Origin: Viscum album
Taxonomy: Eukaryota; Streptophyta; Magnoliopsida; Santalales; Viscaceae
Assembly (NCBI GenBank): GCA_963277665.1
Contig: OY728165.1
Location: 1,152,858,050 to 1,152,922,049 of the forward strand
DNA length: 64,000 nucleotides
Direction of reading: 5' to 3'
Shown: positions 25,305 to 38,940 of the stretch, one piece after another
Layout of the letters: every line of letters starts with the position of its first letter
Numbering within the stretch: position 1 is the stretch's first letter
Notes under the pieces: model-generated
What the model was told of the DNA's origin: nothing
Databases searched by the model: none
Seen by the model: only the letters and a program-made list of their open reading frames with translations
Translations under genes and position numbers: made by a program

Positions 25305-26246
25305 TTACATTTGTGGGTCTTGGCCATTCATCAGCAACTTTTTTTTAGCAGGATATACAGTTATGCCATTGTTTGAAACAATTTGACCAAGGAAAGAAAT
25401 TTTTTGTAACCAAAACTCACACTTTCTAAATTTTCCATATATTTTATTTTCTTTTATGGTTTTCAAGATAACCCTTAAATGACTTGCATGCTCCTCTTTT
25501 CTTTTAGAAAACACCAAAATCTCATCGATGAAAACAACCACAAACTTATCCAAGAACTCATGGAAAATTCTATTCATAAGGTCCATGAATACAACAGTTG
25601 CATAGGTTAACCCAAAAGGCATAACTAGAAATTCATAATGGCCAGATCTAGTATGGAACGTAGTCTTCAGAATGTATGCTTCATTTAATTTCAACTGATG
25701 GTACCCCGAACTCAAGTAAATCTTCGAAAAATATTGAGCTCCCAGGAGCTGATCAAACAAATCATCGATATGAGTCAAAGGATACTTGTTCTTAACAGTG
25801 ATATTATTCATGGCTCTATAATCAGGGCAAAGTCTAATTGAACCATCTTTCTTTTTAACAAACAAGACAGGAGAACCCCATGGTGATGTACTAGGTCGAA
25901 TGAAACCATTATCTAATAACTTCTGCAATGGATTCTTTAACTCTATATGTTTAACATGAGCCATTAGATAAGGGGGTTTTGAAATTAGATTAGAATCAGG
26001 AACTAAGTCAACGGTAAATTAAACTTCATGATCATGAATAATCCCAAGAAACTCATCAGGAAAAACATCAAGATACTCATTTACCACTGGCACATCATTA
26101 ATCTGAACAGTTCCCATGTTTTCAACAATATGTGCAAGATAACATTCAATTCCATCTTTTACTAGTTTCTCAACTTCCTGATATGTTATCAAAATCAAGG
26201 GTTCATTCTTGTACACAAACTGAAAATCTTTCTGAAAAGAAACCAT
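25305..26246 (-). pseudogene. E1 reverse transcriptase with protease-RT linker
   Basis: RT copies the element RNA into DNA. The linker at 26019-26246 contains VPVVNEYLDVFPDEFLGI. The main 219-codon frame at 25305-25964 carries [39 protein letters not shown] and [11 protein letters not shown] in the right order. The catalytic pair normally read as Asp-Asp (FIDDIL) is Asp-Glu here ([12 protein letters not shown], about 25523-25530). That would be expected to damage polymerase activity. A stop at EV*F and a frame change relative to gag and RNase H also break it. Confidence 0.88.
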
Positions 26247-26269
26247 TTTCGCTCTATAGTCAATCTCAT

Positions 26270-26519
26270 CCTAATAAACAGAAATTCAATCAATGCCCAA
26301 AATAATATCAACCTCTACTAGAGGCAAAACAATAAGGTTTTCTGGTTGATTCTTTCCACACACAAGGATAGGAAGGTTCTTATAATTCCTTTTTTTCTCA
26401 ATGTTCCCTCTTGGTGTTTTTACCATGAGTTCCGGATTCATATCTTGAGATGGAATTTCCAATTTACTAGAAAACGTCTTATAAATGGAAGAATGTGTAG
26501 ACCCTGGATCAAAAAACAC
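26270..26519 (-). pseudogene. E1 aspartic protease
   Basis: The protease cuts the polyprotein. The frame starts MFFDPGSTHSSIYKTF. The D-[ST]-G catalytic loop has become Asp-Pro-Gly, a substitution likely to impair catalysis. It ends VEVDIILGID, immediately followed by a stop where a Trp is normal (ILGMDWL-type motif). It lies between the zinc knuckles and RT as expected. Confidence 0.78.
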
Positions 26520-26590
26520 ATTGGCATAATCTGAAAAAACAAACTATATACCTAATACTACTTCATTCAATGGCCCAAATTTGACTGAAG

Positions 26591-27666
26591 TAGCTGGAAA
26601 AGAATTCACCACCCCTTTCTACTTGTAGTTTGGCTGCTTTTCCGCAGTTGAGTTCTTCATTAGACACTCATTTGTATAATGACCCATTTCATTACACATA
26701 AAACTTCATACCGCTAGCTTTTCATTGCCTGCTTGATCATCTTCCTTACAGTTACGAGCAATATGACCAGACTTACCACACTTAAAGCACTTTCCAGACT
26801 TGGATAAACATTCTCCAGGATGTATTTTACCAAACATCTCACAGGACGGATATATTGTTTTCATACCTCATTGTTTTGATTAATTCTTCCCCTTTTCCTG
26901 CCAACTGGACCTCTTATTATGTTGTTAGTCAAAGAACACCTGATCATCGGCAAACTCCATTTCCACCTTCTCCGCACATCGAACAAGTTTTTCATATCTT
27001 TTGAACTCCCAAGAAGCTAATTCCCTTCGATACATTTTCTTTAACCCTAAGTAAAAAATGGATTATTTTATTATTAATATCTCGTATGAAGTTTGGAGCA
27101 TACCATGCCAATCGAGTGAACTTTTCTTTATAAGCAGCCACTGAGACATCCTCCTGCCCCAATTCTAGGGACTGTTTTTCCATCCAAAGATGAACCACCT
27201 TAGGAAAATATTTCTCAAAAAACATACCTTTGAATTATTCCAAGTGATGATCATCAATCTCATCACTATCCCTGATATTTTTCACCATCGACCACCAGTG
27301 ATCTGCTTCACCTTCAAAACGGTAAACAACAAGACTAATCTTTTGATGTTCTGAACACCCCATGACATCAAAAATCATTTCCAGTGATTTAATCCACCCT
27401 TCATCTTGCACGGGGTCAGATGATCCTTTGAATGATGGGGGATGATGCCTCATGAAATGTTCCACCACAGAAATGTTACTTTGCAGTTGATCTGGCTAAT
27501 CTCATTCATGGATACAACCACCATTTATAGCCTGCTTCAATTATGCCATCACTGCAATGAACAGTTCAGTTCTGATTCCGACCGTCTCAGTTTTCTGATT
27601 GGAATGGTTGTTTTCTGCCTGATGTCGTCCCAACATAGATTCATTGTTTCCTCTATGGAAAACCAT
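26591..27666 (-). pseudogene. E1 gag with zinc knuckles
   Basis: The start codon at 27666 (MVFHRGNNESM) opens a frame that continues, through in-frame stops, to the capsid core at 27235-27468. The core has HPPSFKGSSDPVQDEGWIKS and GEADHWW, the usual retrotransposon Gag signature. After one stop the same frame goes on to 26992 (FFEKYFPKVVHLWMEKQ...AAYKEKF). The nucleocapsid shows a clean knuckle CFKCGKSGHIARNC at 26748-26789. Just before it is CEMFGKIHPGEC with one Cys replaced by Phe, and after it a knuckle that lost its first Cys (SFMCNEMGHYTNEC). This knuckle arrangement is typical of Tekay/Del chromoviruses. Confidence 0.85.
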
Positions 27667-27783
27667 TCTGAAAACAGAAATATCTCAGGTGAAGCAGCAT
27701 GGTTATCTTTAAATGCTATATCATTTCAATCATACCATAAATTAATTTATAATTTAACACATTTTTAACTCCTAATGTTGTCT

Positions 27784-27803
27784 AAACCGACCTCTGATAC
27801 CAA
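27784..27803 (-). other. E1 primer-binding site (initiator Met-tRNA)
   Basis: On the minus strand TTGGTATCAGAGGTCGGTTT, one base after the 5' LTR end. The first dozen bases match the site complementary to the 3' end of plant initiator Met-tRNA. Confidence 0.85.
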
Positions 27804-27804
27804 C

Positions 27805-30800
27805 TATAAGGCCCTAACTTAAACCTTATTTTAAATGAATAATTAAAATTGAGGATCTTTTCAGGTTTAGAGTTTATGGAATTAAGAGATAACTATTAGA
27901 TTTTAAAAGATTACAAAGTAGGAACTTCTACTAAGTATCCATAGAATAAAAAATCTTAAAAGGAAACATGTCTAGTTCCATGTTTTATATAGTATGACTT
28001 TCCCTTGATCCCATAATTGACCCTATTCCACATTAAGTCTTGTGAAAAACATTTCATAAAAACATCTGGTAAGAATAAAAATATCAACAAGGGATACACA
28101 AAGAATGAAAACTGCTAGTTTATCAAAACAACAAGTAAAACATGTATACTATATCAAAGTAATACTTTTCACCTTTATGAAGTATTAAAAACTCTTCACT
28201 GAATAAAAGATCATTACTTACCATTTTGTAACCAAAAGGTTACCCTAAAACCCATATAAATATCACATAACATATATAGGTAACTTGGGACATAAACATA
28301 CTTATATGGAATAACCATACGGTAGACATCCACACATATCACTTAATGGAATAGTCATACAGCTACCTTCCATACCCAATGAATTGGAGGTTATAACGTA
28401 ACCACCTATCCTAGTATTCACGACAGTACCCTTCATATGGTTTATCACGTAACCAACCGTCAAATGTCCATGTACCATTACAAAATCATAAGACATAAAA
28501 CAAATATAATAGAAAGAAAACATTTCCACACATTGATCACAATATATCACATTAATATATTGACATAAAAATACATTATAAAAACCATTTTAAATACCAA
28601 TATACATAAAAGAGTATATTAAAATATTTCCTTTTAAAAAAATTACTGCTTGTTGAGGAAGCCAAAGACCAAATATTACTCACGGTGGCGAAAAAGGTCG
28701 TTGTCACCGCGTACATTAATAGAAACATTACTTTTTAAAATATAGTAAAACACTTCATAGAAAAAGATTAATTTTGTATAAAAGGTAAATTAAAAGGGGT
28801 TTATACACCGTATAAAAGAGTGTTGTGTATAAAACGAAATATTCTTCAATGAAAGGAGATTTAGACGAATTCCCTTACCTTGGGTCCGACTTGACTCGAT
28901 CATTCATTAACATCCTGAATAATTAACATGAGTTAATTTCTACTTGCCTAAGAACCTTTTTCACGTTCATTATTACTTTTATATCACTCATTACCATGGT
29001 ATAAACATTATGTAATCATTTATGTTAATAATGTATGTTTTGTCGATATTTTGTTCTAAAGTCGAAGGCGAACTTCTTACAATTACAAGTTGATCGTGTG
29101 GTCAAAGGTTCTTTATATCCAGAATAATATTCATGATTTGGATAACATATATATCATATATATCAATAATATACACATATTTATAATATTATGTAATCAT
29201 TTAGCGATATGAAATGAAATGCACCGTTCATGGAGATGGTAAGCCGTACGTATGCATGAACGCTACTTTTATTTCTCTGTTGTATTAATGGAATTAAAAC
29301 TAAATGAGAGGTATGTATATTTTAATTACAGAATTATATTAATCATTTAGATGTAACATACATCAAATATAATAACTTTAAATCCATTTTTCATAAGTCT
29401 CAAATATGTCATTAACGAATCAAATCACTTTGAGGGGGTGGTAGTTCGCACATCCTAAAATGAAGATATCGTGTATACCCATAATGGAAGTCATAAATGT
29501 ATACCAGAAATGAAAAATACAGAATAATAAGGAAAAAATAATCATATATAATATATAAATATAGTGACATCTTAATGTAAATCATTAAATGTGTTAAAAG
29601 AAGATTGAACAATCATCGTTTCATGAGGCAGAAATTCACCAACTACAGAATCAGTAAGTTCTTTAACTATTAGACGGGGGTGTGTGTAGGTGTAGCTCTA
29701 ATACTTCTTATAACAATATCCTAGAATATTTTAGATACTGGTGTTTTTACAAAATAACGGAATAAAAATACTTTAGAGGGTTGGAGAAGAAAAATAAAAC
29801 AGAAGAACACAAGAGAAAACACTACCTTTAAAACGGGTAACACTTTTTGATTTGAGCTCAAAGGCTTCCTTGGAAAGACTTTTTCCAAAAGTGAGGCATC
29901 TAGGAGTAATAGAGGGATGTGGAGAGACAAAATGGGAAGATCTTTGCCGAACCAAAGGCTTGAGAGGTGTGGGTAAGGTGGTAGAGGTGGGGGCCTTTTA
30001 TAAGATGAGAGGAGGGGCACTCTTGGAATGTTATAAAAGTTTACTTTATTATAAAATGATTTTCAGATTTTAAAGGTCCCACATTGATATAATTCAAGGA
30101 TGAGGTTATAAGGGTTTGAAATATACTCATCCAATAGGTTTTTAAAAGTGTATGTCTTAGATTTTACAATATATTTTCATTTTATTTAAATCGTTCATTA
30201 ATGAGGTAATCGTTGCATCATCATGATGTCATAAATAATTTAATTTATTTAATGTTTAAAAATTATAATAAATATATCCTGATTATGGAAATATTTTTAT
30301 ATTTATAATAAATAAATATAGTAAAAAATATGACTTGTATAACCCCATTTAAGAATTGATTTAGTAAAACAACTCATGTTTGTGATATTTTAATTTTAAC
30401 ATTAAATAAAATGTTTTTAATGTCATTTTCTACCAAAGTGGCACCATGGGGTCCCCAAGTTGACCCATGGATTTTATTGGTCGGCCATGACACGTCCAAT
30501 AATGGTAGGACATGTTTCATGTTTATTTCATATTATTAAAACATTATTTTTTCCTTAAACTACAATAATTACCTCTAATCGCGATTAATAAACTTAAAAG
30601 TTACTATTCACCACAAAATTATTTTAATCCCATTGAACCACATTTTACTTCTTAATGAAAAAAATTTATGTCAGATTTTTGAAATGCAATACAGAGAGTT
30701 GGTAAATTTATCATTTAAACGAAAAATCAGTTTTTTAAGTACCACTTAGTGGTTTCACTATTCATCAAAAAATTGAGGTTTTTCAGAAAAATACCAAAAC

Positions 30801-31624
30801 ATCACCCTAATCTATATTTTATATTCCAAATTCAAAAATAAATTATATTTTACAAAATTAAAAACATATAAGTTTCATGAATTAATTTAAAAATTAATTC
30901 CCGTTGCCAGTGCAAATAGCGTGGTTTTATGAAACAATAAGTATCAAAAAATTGACACTAGTTTAAGTCTGATTTCAAAGTGAAATTCATTCCAACGACC
31001 ACTATTGGATTAAATGGTAAAAAATATTCTAATATCACTTTTAAACCAATTCAAATTATAATCTATTCTTATAGATAATTTATATTAAAAAGAAGTTTTG
31101 AATTAAAATACAACATTTTTTAATATTCATTAAAAATGAACTTTATCGGAAAAATACCAAAAACATACACAAAGTAAATTGTGATTTCATGATTCTAAAG
31201 AAGAATTTTATTTGGTCCAATAGAATGTATAAATGTAACCAAAACTATATTTAATGAAGGTTCTCCATCAAAAGTTGATAAGTGAACCTTTAGTGATTAT
31301 TAGAGTATCTATGCCTAAAATTGAATTCCTTTTTTATTTTAAGCCTTTATCCATTATTGGATAAATGTAAAAACATTTAACATATATAATCAAATTTTAG
31401 TTATTTCTATTCATTCCCTTCAATACAACGACTACGTGTTAAGTACCATTTAAAATAATATTATTTCATTACTAGTGTGCAACGTAAGATTTAAAAGAAA
31501 CTCTTTGTTGTGTATCAGGTATGCTCCCGAACATTGCAACCCCTTTAAAGTAAAATTAATTTTTAATTCGTAAATGTTAATAAATATGAAAATTTATTAT
31601 TCTTTATTTACCTGGGATGTTACA
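27805..31624 (-). repeat. E1 5' LTR (right copy)
   Basis: It starts TGTAACATCCCAGG at 31624 (minus strand) and ends CCTTATA at 27805, next to the primer site. It is collinear with 19334-23154 throughout. It holds the promoter-like TATAAAAGGCCCC near 29991-30005 and the splice-donor-like block at 28873-28880. Open frames within are repeat shadows. Confidence 0.88.
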
Positions 31625-33479
31625 GTATTTTAGTTAGAAAAAATATCATACAAATTATAATTTTTTTGTGAAAAAACTAATATAATTTTTTGGATTAATT
31701 ATGTCAATATTATCATTGGATTTAAACGTTGTATTTCTATGTATTAATTAATTTTATTTTTAAATGTAAAAATTTTTTATTCTGATTATACTTTCACTTA
31801 TATGACATTATCAGATCACAATAATGTCATAAAATCTTTTAAAAAATTTGAATAAAAATATATTATTATATAGTAAAATAAATAACAAAAAATGTTTAAT
31901 TTATAATACTTATGTTTAAAATTTTGTAATCTTAAATAATTTCATACTCTAAAAACAAAATTGTCTTTCTTATGTTATAAAATAGTTTTTTTCACTTTTA
32001 GAAATTATATATAAAAATATATTCAATATTTTTTATCAAAATGTATATATTATTTAATATTTTAAATTTTTATTTTAAGAATAAAAATATGATTAATTGG
32101 ATTTAGGATTACTATGTGATAAAAGTAAAACCATTTTTTAGAATAGATTATTTATTATCAATGTGTAATTTTTATTTAGTAAAATATTATATTTTCAACA
32201 ATTATATTAATATAATTTTTAAACATATTTATATTTTATTATCACCAATTTAATTTAAATACAATGTTATATAATATTAATAATCTTAATGGTAAAAAAC
32301 AATAATATATTAAAAAAATTATATATATTATATTCTTTAATATAAATGTTAAAATTTTATTTTTTTAATGAGATTTGGAGTATTTGTAGTCTATATTTGG
32401 TTTTCTCACACCCAAATATGTTAATAGGTGTAATTTATATTCTTATAATATAACATAAATTACTTACTTGAAAAAATAACAAAATAAAAAAAATAAAAAA
32501 ATTAAATCTAAATTTCAAGTGGCAAAGTCGTCAAATATGCTTAAAACATGTTTTCAACTTGGTGGAAGAGGATTTATCAAGTTGTATCACTCTTACCTCT
32601 ATCAAGAATGAGACATATCAAAAATTAGTACATATATGCATGGAATAAGTGTAATTATTATATATGATAATAGAAATATTTACATTATAATAATATCGTA
32701 TAAACGTAATAATTTTAATCTAATAATATGCATATTCTCTCTTCAGTGGAAACATAACATAATGTTTTACGATCATTACCAATGAATCGTACATATTATC
32801 ATTCTAAGTGTATTAAATTATCATTACATTTGGGGAGATATTTATTGTTGGTCTAATCTATTTATATAATTTAGGGCGTTCATTTGCGTGAAACATATAA
32901 AAGTCATATACATAAATAATGAATTAAAACTACAATTATATGAAGAATACGGACATGTAATTACATAAAAAGGATTAGTCAAATTTAGAATCATAATGGT
33001 AACTTAAATAAGTAAAATTAATATATTATAATTGATTTAAACAGATTAAAAATGAGACAAATTAAATTATATAATTAATTTGTGGAAATTAATAATTTAG
33101 AGGAATGTCATGAGGTGTTTTTTATGAATAATGAATTTTGAGTAACTTTCATCAATAAAATCATAGTATTTATGATGTTCCTAAAACAATTTAGATCATT
33201 GAGATGGGAAAGTGGTGAATTAGTGATGCCATTTTGTTTATATATTTTCTTCTCTTTTAATCATTCCTTATGTCTATTTAAAGCCGTATCATTTTTTTTC
33301 TTTTATATCTAAGCCATCGATTGAGAATATATTAAATAATGGAAGGGACAAAATCTTTTAAATTGTTTGATCTCAATATGAACCAATTATTTTCAAGATA
33401 TTATGACTTGGATTCTCTAATATAATTGAAATCGTATAGAGTAAAATCTACATCTCGAAAATCATTATGGATAATACTT

Positions 33480-33760
33480 GAAAATTCCTAATAGATTATA
33501 TCAAAAAAATTTCTAGCCTTTAATTGTTTATAGATGTATCCTCTTAGATATTTATTTATAATGGATCCATCTATTTGATGAAATTCCCCCAAAATATTCA
33601 TTATAAAACCTTTTAGTTAGATATTTAAACTACAATACAATGGTTCTTAAAGGTTTATATAGATTACATTTTCAATAGGGCATTAAACTTGTATTTTTTA
33701 GATTTGGGGCCTTATTATTGTTTAATTATAAAAATACATTCCCATTGATGATCAATTTTC
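33480..33760 (-). pseudogene. D reverse transcriptase relic
   Basis: At about 33568-33610 the minus strand reads FYNEYFGGISSN, aligning position by position with the [12 protein letters not shown] active-site segment of E1. The flanking blocks also align. 33640-33720 (TTCAATAGGGCATTAAACTTG) pairs with 25600-25640 of E1 (CCCAAAAGGCATAACTAGAAA). 33480-33520 pairs with 25370-25410. The catalytic residues are lost. The order fits the E1 map, with modest length differences. Confidence 0.42.
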
Positions 33761-35336
33761 CTTTCACACATTCAATATAATAATAAATATCTTTGAATTC
33801 TCACATTTTCGGCATATGACATCTAGAATTGAATCACCTAAATTCATTCTTTTTCAATACAATACTGTTTACTTAATGCATTAGACACTCTTGTGATTCA
33901 CATCTATTAATACCCATAGATATATAATCAGGTACTCTCCCAAAAATATATTATTTAAATCATATATATATATATATATTCATGTAGTCATATCGAATAA
34001 TATTCTAATAATTGATTATAAGTTATTACATAAATTTTTTCCCACATTACTATCATTGAAAAACATTTGATTTCTCAGTAAAAAGCATGGTATTATATTA
34101 ATGTAACTATAAGAATTATCTCTTTTAATCACATCTAATATTTCAACTAATGGGTTTCACATTCCCTAAAAATATAACAATTTTATAATGATTAGAAAAT
34201 AATCACAAGCATGAAAAGAAGAAACTACCACATGTGACTCCTGGAAATTGTGTGGAAATTAACACACCACTGAATATTCGTTTAATATCAAAATTATCAT
34301 TTTAATTTTAATTTATCATTATGTATTAAACAAGAAAAATATATTTGATGCATCATTTGAATTAAATACATGAACAACTCATGTTATCTTTTCTTAACAT
34401 TACGTGGATAAAAAATAATCCTAAACCTAATTTAAACATTCATAATAGTATATTTTTTATAAATCATGTTAATAGATTTGAATAATTATTCGCATTCATT
34501 AATAATGATTCAAGCATAAAATATCATGAGGCATTCATGGTGGATAAATTATGCTCTATAATATTTCAGCCTTGTATTCTCTATTATTCAATTAATATAT
34601 ATACCAATGTAACTACATTTATGTATATGTGTTTTAAACACTAAAAATCCTAATTTAAATACAACTACTTATATATTTCTCAAGCACCAAAGAATATTTT
34701 TTGAGATATTTCATTTATGTGATCTGGTTTCATGTAAATTGGACTTCTCATGATAGGTACATCTCATTTTCATAATCACTGGAGGAAGGTACTGACACAT
34801 ATAGTGAATCTACACTTCTACAAATCGAGCATGGATTTCCATAAATTAATCAATGATTTTATGTCGATTGTTCTCTTTAATGATATATGTCTATCCCCAT
34901 ATAAGATCATTAATTTATAAGGATTCATATATGGCTGAAACTCACAAGAAATAAAGATTCAATAAAAGATGATCACCCTCTCATACTAATGGGTTATCTA
35001 TATATGTTTAGTATATTCAGTATTTGTGTAGTCTATCTCATTCAAAACTCATACTATTAATCCTAATATTTATTGTATGATCAATTCATCAAATTTAATG
35101 TGAATAGAAAAATAAAATTTCGTGGTTTATATAAGGAATATTATTATTATGATGATAGGATTAATTAAAATAATTGGAATGGTTATCTTTAAATCAATCT
35201 TAATATTTTGAATTTTTCAGGCTCCTAGGATATAATATTTTTTGTTTTCAAATATTTACATCACAATGAGAAAAATAATATTCTATTGAATTATCATACA
35301 TGGACCCTAGGTTATATCATTTTCATACTCAGACAC

Positions 35337-35356
35337 TCTTCCTCAGAGGTCATGCC
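35337..35356 (-). other. D primer-binding site (decayed)
   Basis: The plus strand around CCTCAGAGGTCATGCC aligns with CCTCTGATACCAAC, the reverse complement of the E1 primer site. It abuts the LTR end TATGGGGACCCTAACC (E1: TATAAGGCCCTAAC). Confidence 0.4.
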
Positions 35357-38300
35357 TATGGGGACCCTAACCATTAAAACATAAATGTCACACCATAATA
35401 TATGAATATTCAATAAAAACATTATGACCTTTTAAAAAACATAAATTTTTTATTTAATTATAATATTATATAAATAAAAATAGTTCATTTAATATATAAT
35501 TCATATAAAATTAATTTCTCCACTACCTTAACTATTTTTAGATGCATTGGATGTAAAATAATTCATCATAATCTAGGGAAATGAATCATATGAAATCTTT
35601 ATCTGGGATTATCATTAAGGGTAATAAATGAGTGATATCAATCATTGACCATAAGTGATCATAAGATAATTATATGGGTATGATAATAAGATAAAAACAT
35701 ACAATTATCATAAAGAATCATTCAGATATCAATAATCATGAATTATCACCTTGTTCTTGTTAATAAAAATAAACAAGGCATAAGAGTGTGGAGTCATCAA
35801 TAATGAATGATGATCCAAGAGAAAATACAATTATCAAAATATATAAGTGTTTGTAATTTTTATAACAGAATAAAATTTCATCCTTATTCAAGGTACAGTA
35901 CCAATACTATCATTAATGAAAATATCCAATAATTAAAACACCTAACTAATAATTTCCAAATATCTATTTTGATAAATTATCCTCTATTTAGCCCTATAAA
36001 ATCATAGGATTTTATTAACATTATAATCTATTATGTATTTCTAAACTCCTTCATCATTAGCCAATTCATTGGGGGACTATAATGAACAATCCCATCCTTG
36101 GTATGTAAAATTACCACACATGATTGTTAAATAACATAACCATCCTTCCTTTTTTAATAATGGAACCATCTATAACATATTTTTAAAACGTTCATAAGTA
36201 TTCCACAATACCATGAAGGAATTTATAAATACAACCATGATTATCCCATGGTTAAGAAAACATGCTTAACCAATAGTTCCTCATCATAATCATAAACCAT
36301 CAAGATAATGAATAAATAATACAACATTGGATAATATACCATGTATTTTATTAGAAACATCAAATAAATTTTTCATATATGAATATACTTTTTTAAAAAT
36401 AATAGATATAATACCTATGTATAATTCCATTTTTATTATGAAATAACCAATTCAAAAAATAAATATTTTTAAAATATTTTGAAAAAAATTATTCCCAAAT
36501 AACAATAAAAAAATCTAATGACTATTGCATGTATATTGAATAAATTATTTAGGAAAATACATTTATTTTCTTTATTACATAATGAATATTACCCTCACAT
36601 TTTTAGAAAAAATAAAAAATTACCTTCTAATAAAAATGAAAACATATTCCATTAAATATGTTTTTTTGAGTGACTTATATGGGTAAAAATTTATTCATTA
36701 ATTCATTTTAGAAAATTTATTAGATTCATGGTAATATTTAATGAAATTAGTTGACATGGATGAAGTGATTCTCGACTGAAAAGGAAAAACATGGTCTGAT
36801 TTCATTAACAAATTGATTAAGAACTATTTAAATAAATAACGAGAGGAAAGTGAAATGAAAACATGTATTATATAGAAATATTTATATTATAATAATTATA
36901 TAATTATTTGGGATATAATGATCATATAATTTCTTCATCATTAATTAGTAAAAAATCCTTATGAATCCGTAGAATTTATCATGAAACTCTAACCTCACGT
37001 CCGTCTTGACTAATTATCACTATAACCTCATGTAAAGTAAATTTAATGTTATTATAAATATATATAAGTAACATATTAATAACTATAATACCATATATGG
37101 TTAACTTAATATCATTTTAGAACAAATTCATTAACAATAATTAATCATAATCATTGTTTCAGGTGTTAACTTCTTTTATTTTCATATATTTTTTGGTTCC
37201 AAAGTTATCATCCATGAACATTGATGATGGTTTCATTTGGTAAAATATATCAAACATTATATAAATAGAATATAAATTCATTTTATAAAAATATAAAACC
37301 ATTCATATATATTTTTGATGAAAATTTGATAACATCACTACAGGGAGACAACAGTCCATATATACCCTTGACTAATGTTTCCTTTTTTATTCGATTGAAT
37401 AAAATAATGGTGATTATTAATTCACATATGTATATTTATTATTAGATAATATATATCATATATTAAAACTTAATATTTCATAATAACCAAACATTAATCA
37501 TTTTAATAGAAAATGAATCATATTACGACTTAGAAGCGGTAATATACATGTACTCACAAGTGATTCTTCCGTCCCCATTTTGATTGAGAATATGTGGTAA
37601 ATAGTTATGAAAACATAATAATAAAATCTAATTATAATTATTAAAAAATATTAAACATGTTTTTATAGATAAAAATTTTATATATATAGTTCTAGAACCA
37701 ACTATTTGTAATTTTCATTACATCTATATTATAATAAATAAATAATAATTTAAATATATTATTTTATATCGTTCACAGTTCTATGTTTATTTTTTGTAAA
37801 AATGTTTGGGAAATAATTCACATTAAAATTCCACTTCATTTTCTTGCTTGGATGAGATTCTTATAATTCCATGATGGTATTCATAACACTAATTCTACAG
37901 TTATATAAAATTTTATTATATGGGACATAACATGTTGACTATTAGGATTGAGTAATAATGTGTACGTGAGACATCTTCTCTTTATGTAAAAACATTTTAA
38001 TATCAATGATTGGATATTATAGAAAAAAGCCTTCTATTAAGAATTCATATGTATTATTTTCATCCTATATTAATTTCTTTGATCATGTGTAATGGTCATT
38101 AAACATTAATAATATTATTAAAATGTGTCAATATTCATACACAATGATGTATTACTTTATACCATGAAAATAAAAGATCACAGAAAATTTGGGTATGTTG
38201 GATGTGTCGTGCGTGATTTATAATTAATTAATAATTCATTAAAGGAATTATTTTATTCCACATTAAACAAAGATGATATATAATTCCTTTGATTGGGATA

Positions 38301-38427
38301 AAAGCATCACAAGAAATACCATAGACATATTTAGTAATGAATTAATTTCATATAGTCAAAGATATACATATCAAGAATAAAAGTCAATGACAGTATTGTT
38401 CATCATACATGATATGATATTATAAAA

Positions 38428-38464
38428 ATGGTATAATATTATAAATATGGTATAATATTATATA
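38428..38464. repeat. Two 19-bp AT-rich tandem units beside the E2 insertion
   Basis: ATGGTATAATATTATAAAT is followed by a near copy that ends directly before the target duplication of E2. Confidence 0.7.
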
Positions 38465-38469
38465 GACAT
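38465..38469. repeat. E2 target-site duplication, left
   Basis: gacat, identical to 50170-50174 after the right LTR. A 5-bp duplication is standard for Ty3/Gypsy integrase. Confidence 0.92.
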
Positions 38470-38470
38470 T

Positions 38471-38500
38471 GTAATGGCCCGGACCTCTCCAGTCCATTAC
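38471..38500. other. Inverted repeat at the 5' terminus of E2 5' LTR
   Basis: Arms GTAATGGCCCGGA and TCCAGTCCATTAC around CCTC, with two mismatches. The 3' LTR copy (46915-46944) is a perfect 13-bp inverted repeat. Confidence 0.8.
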
Positions 38501-38610
38501 TTTGTGGAATTTTGGTGTTGGAGGTGTTCCAGGAGGCCAAGGGGACTTATCCCCAACACTTTACCAATTTTCCAGTTCTGTGAACAATGTTTCCAGTTTT
38601 ATGAATAGTA

Positions 38611-38940
38611 ACAGATTGGTCTGACAGATCGGTCTAACCGATCAGTTTCATAGATCGGTGTGACAGATCAGTTTCACAGATCGGTGTGACAGATCGGTGT
38701 CACAGATCAGTTTCACCGATCGGTGAGACGGATCGGTGAGACCGATCGGTGAGACGGATCGATGAGACCGATCGGTGAGACCGATCGGTTAGACGGATCG
38801 GTGCGACCGACCGGTGAGACCGATCGGTGCGACCGACCGGTGAGACCGATCGGTGAGACCGATCGGTGAGACGGATCGGTGAGACCGATCGGTGAGACCG
38901 ATCGGTGCGACCGATCGGTGTGACGGATCGGCGGAACCGG
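38611..38940. repeat. 13-bp minisatellite in E2 5' LTR
   Basis: Tandem units of GATCGGTGAGACC and variants (GACG, GCGACC, TGTGAC endings), about 25 units in 330 bp. Each contains a palindromic CCGATCGG or GGATCGG core. The first third is more variable (GATCAGTTTCACA). Because 13 is not a multiple of three, the array is open in several frames, giving artificial Ser-His-Arg-Ser-Val repeats on the minus strand that should not be called a protein. Confidence 0.92.

Larger units (their letters stand above)
19334..31624 (-). mobile_element. E1: complete but inactivated long-LTR Ty3/Gypsy chromovirus
   Basis: It consists of two 3.8-kb LTRs (19334-23154 and 27805-31624) and a 4650-bp interior, with primer-binding site and polypurine tract in the correct places for the minus strand. 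Domain order from right to left is gag, zinc knuckles, protease, RT, RNase H, integrase, chromodomain, as in Tekay/Del-type chromoviruses. LTR copies differ at about 9 of 90 positions in one block compared by eye, so it is older than E2 and younger than E0. The five flanking bases are ttatt (left) and gtatt (right), four of five matching. Several stops and at least three frame changes disable the polyprotein. Confidence 0.88.
31625..35356 (-). other. D interior, 5' part (pol to primer site)
   Basis: This continues the D element right of E1. RT relics lie at 33480-33760 and a primer-site-like stretch at 35337-35356. The rest, where gag and protease should be (about 34200-35330) and where integrase should be (31625-33300), is too decayed to read. 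It is extremely AT-rich. Confidence 0.4.
35357..38469 (-). repeat. D 5' LTR, part 1 (3' portion)
   Basis: Blocks align in order with the E1 LTR. 36070-36170 aligns with 19900-20000 (CAATTCATTGGGGGACTATAA with CAATGCATTAGAGGATATAA). 36988-37010 aligns with 20400-20425 (ACCTCACGTCCGTCTTGAC with ACCTCAGGTCCGACTTGAC). 37511-37590 aligns with 20940-21010, 37935-37985 with 21612-21660, and 38195-38250 with 22015-22070. E2 interrupts it at 38469. Confidence 0.55.

Noticed and set aside
36080..36280. Minus-strand reading VVFINSFMVLW resembling an RT active site
   Set aside because: The same nucleotides align better with the E1 LTR (19900-20000), so this is LTR sequence of D.
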